Positions 61,799 through 64,000 of a DNA stretch of 64,000 nucleotides are shown here, piece by piece. Below the pieces are notes generated by a model. It was given only the letters and a program-made list of their open reading frames with translations. It did not search any database and was not told where the DNA came from. A program made the translations under genes and the position numbers. The stretch comes from Conoideocrella luteorostrata (Eukaryota; Ascomycota; Sordariomycetes; Hypocreales; Clavicipitaceae). Every line of letters begins with the position of its first letter. Within the stretch, counting starts at the first letter, position 1. The stretch lies in assembly GCA_032433595.1 (NCBI GenBank), contig JASWJB010000213.1, forward strand, positions 1 through 64,000, in the 5' to 3' direction.

Positions 61799-62389
61799 TT
61801 TGAAATCTCTTCTAGACGAAGGGTAGAATGGATGTGGTGTGAAGAATGAAAGAGCAAGGGGGATGAGCAAATGGTAGAGTGTTACTGGCGATATGTTGAT
61901 AACGACTGTTGTCAATGGATTTGGATGTTGGTGCTTGAAGCTTGAAGCTGTGATGTTGATGGAATAATGAATGGCCAGATGAAAATCAAGATGAAATGAA
62001 GATGAAGAAGAGAAGGAAAAAAAAGAAGAAGAATGGAGAACGTAAATCGGGACAGGGCTTAATATCGGGTGTTGTTGCTCCTTCCCTCGCATGCAATATC
62101 GGTATTAGCCATGACCAGGAGACACGCAGGAGGCAAGCAGGAGGCACATCACTGACGGCAACATGGAGGACGAGTCGGTCGACCGAGCGCAGCAAGAGTG
62201 TCCCACTTTGCCCGTAGAAACTGCAAGCAGGGTTTTGACGAAGAGACTAAGAAACTTCATAGGTACCTTCCTAGCTCAGGGCAGTTGACTTTAAACAACC
62301 TTGGACGGTGGGATATGTACTTCGTATGTCCTCCTCTCTTTAAGTGTCGCATTTTTCACCTCTGGCGGCGATCTTGCTCAACTTCAACT
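61799..62389. promoter_or_regulatory. Upstream region of the four-TM protein gene
   Basis: 591 bp that hold the leader of the four-TM gene (CTT-rich on the minus strand, 61980-62040) and the 3' side of the next minus-strand gene. No separate gene is seen. Confidence 0.6.
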
Positions 62390-62999
62390 TCAACTCCTTC
62401 TCTGACTAACCTGTGCGCGCAGAGCGTCCGTATGTTTCTCCAGACTATCCAGGTTCATTTCAATAGCCTCCAAGACCGCCTTTTGAAACTTCGGACTTTC
62501 CGTAACGCTAATGGAAGGACGCACTGCGCTTGAAATTAGCAAAGCTATCTCCGGAAAGGAAGGGGTAAAGAGAAGAAAGAGAGAAAGAGAGAACGAGAGA
62601 AAGCGTTCGTCATTTCAATGCTACAGCGGCCCTACATTGAGACAAAAGATCCCACAAGCGGTCGAGATACTTTAGAATTTCGTCTACAACGCTGTCGTTA
62701 CACATCAACGACTTGTCAACCTTGACAGATTGCAAATATATGTCAATAGCGTTCTTCAGCCGAACATAGTGGTCTCGAAGCTTGCTGAGCGTCTTTTCTG
62801 CTTCGTAGCCGGGGAGGACGTGCAATTCGGGACGATTTCTGTAGGGGTCATCGAAGAACTGAAACTTTTCGAGACAATGATCGGAGTCGATCCTTAGATT
62901 TTTGGTACTGGCGCTTTTGCCCATGGTGGAGAGGTCGTCTATCGGTGACCGCCCAAGAAGGATCTCTTGGCCTTCTGCACGCTTGATACTCGAATGCAT
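62390..62999 (-). CDS. Small helical protein, family unknown
   Basis: Two exons (62636-62999 and 62390-62523; intron 112 nt) encode 165 aa. The first exon alone would end in a spurious tail (CRAAVALK); splicing from GTAGGG to the acceptor before TGCGTCC instead gives DLLSQ-L-RPSISVTESPKF and then FQKAVLEAIEMNLDSLEKH, a well-formed helical, charged segment. Predicted helices include AEKTLSKLRDHYVRLKNAID and VVDEILKYLDRLWDLLSQ, so a coiled-coil or helical-bundle protein is likely. The start could also be Met26 (MGKSASTKNLRID), and a further upstream exon cannot be excluded. There is no signal peptide or TM segment. I do not recognise the family; small complex subunits often look like this. Confidence 0.65.
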
Positions 63000-63867
63000 G
63001 GGCTTTGGAAGTTCATTGTGTATTATATATGCATTTGCAGTTTTAGTATATATCCTGCGGTAGATGATTCAGTTGGCCAACATAGAATGTCTGGTAGATG
63101 CATTAGTCGGCAGGAATCAAAACCTCTTTGTTCTTATTCCTTTTCAAAAGCTGACCTTCATGCTGATCATGACCCCGGGAATCTTTTCTCACCGTCTTTA
63201 CTCTTCCGCCTACAAGCCTGATTGTCTGCTGCGTTTTATAGACGGTACCTCTTTAGCCTGCCTTCGCACGTTGTCTATGGGAACCTTCATCTGTGCCAAA
63301 TCGTGCCACGATATGTCAGTATGTCATCTCTATATTCTCTTCTCTTTGAACTGATCAAAAGACGGAGAAATCTAGAATAGTTCACGGTATAGTTGTAAGG
63401 TGATCCGTCCTGCATGCACATCCTCACGATCAGTCACCAATGCCGTTTCTTGCATGACGCCAGATATTTGTCAATAACCAATCACTCTTGACGTCTACAA
63501 ATGCCGTAGGTATTCTTGGATCAAGTTTCTGATGGATGAACAGGCTGCGCCGCACTTCGCCCTTCGCCCTTCGCATATGATGGCTTCACAATATACAATA
63601 TTGGCATGAGTGGTGTAGCATTGCCCAGGGTGAAAGGCCATTATAGATGGCTGCGCCACAAATGTATCAAGGGATTATTCATTGTATGCATATAATTAAG
63701 TGAAGCTGAACTTGAGGATTCTACTCGATTCTATGTTCATATTCCGCCGCGGCTGATCCACTGGACTAGGTCAACAGATCAACAGGTACAGTAGCAAACC
63801 CACGCAATGAAATAATATGCATCGCTGGCACTCCCAAATAGTGAACTCTTCCGAGCACAACATACTC
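63000..63867. other. Intergenic region at the right end
   Basis: About 870 bp without a supportable gene. Short plus-strand frames in 63,060-63,350 overlap each other and lack any domain. Confidence 0.55.
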
Positions 63868-64000
63868 TCAGCAACTCGGCCAGTCTTTGGCGTCTAGCCG
63901 TTCTGTTTCGAGCTGATCCTGGTTTGTTATTACAGATCTTTCCTCAGTCCACTTCCTCATCTTGTCCGTGTGCTCCTTCATCATCATTAATTTGTCTTTC
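63868..64000 (-). CDS. Probable 3' end of a gene running off the window
   Basis: On the minus strand a frame enters from the right edge and stays open for 43 codons to a TGA at 63868-63870. The product is strongly charged and helical (MKEHTDKMRKWTEERS; QLETERLDAKDWPSC at the end), unlike the surrounding non-coding translations. The length alone is only weak evidence, since about one random frame in eight stays open that long. The direction and start of the gene cannot be seen. Confidence 0.4.
   Translation of the reverse strand, partial: KDKLMMMKEHTDKMRKWTEERSVITNQDQLETERLDAKDWPSC

Overview
The window is nuclear DNA of a filamentous ascomycete. Short 54-122 nt GT-AG introns with CTAAC/CTRAC branch-point-like motifs, compact genes and best-recognised fungal families all point there. 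The mix of families and style of non-coding DNA suggest Sordariomycetes, probably Hypocreales, but that placement is inference without a database search. I support 17 protein-coding genes with rebuilt exon structures, plus one probable partial gene at the right edge. I found no tRNA, rRNA, CRISPR array or intact transposon.

Left third (1-20.7 kb): gene-poor. It holds a secreted Ser/Thr-rich protein (-), the RTP1/TANGO6-type nuclear-import factor (-), a secreted glycosylated APP1-like DUF2183 protein (+) and, hidden inside an otherwise empty 8-kb stretch, a small Cys-rich two-exon gene (-) whose reading frame only emerges after removing a 60-nt intron. The non-coding DNA here is peppered with a short palindromic motif (TACGGAGTACTCCGTA and its half sites).

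Middle (20.7-44.8 kb): dense housekeeping block. The DEAH helicase PRP43 (-) and arginine methyltransferase PRMT5 (+) are divergent from one 669-bp intergenic region. Then come alanine:glyoxylate aminotransferase (+), exportin CRM1 (+), a Zn2Cys6 regulator (-), an RTA1-like membrane protein (-), the DEAD-box rRNA helicase SPB4 (-) and the CTP-dependent diacylglycerol kinase DGK1 (+). Many of these serve RNA processing, ribosome assembly and nuclear transport, but they are separate transcription units and not an operon-like system.

Right third (44.8-64 kb): a 4.9-kb spacer with microsatellites and doubtful ORFs, then a large RGG-box/proline-rich nuclear-type protein (+), the SUMO E1 subunit AOS1 with unusual Met-rich and poly-Q tails (-), a conserved-looking protein with a possible beta-sandwich domain (+), a four-TM membrane protein (-), a small helical protein (-) and the likely 3' end of another gene leaving the window (-).

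Points most worth following: the hidden Cys-rich gene; the intergenic palindrome family; a hairpin that encloses a branch-point motif in PRMT5 intron 1; a frame-preserving last intron in the RGG protein whose final codon is the only stop; two in-frame starts in the aminotransferase; and Thr526 in CRM1, predicting leptomycin B resistance. I did not identify a clearly new multi-gene system.
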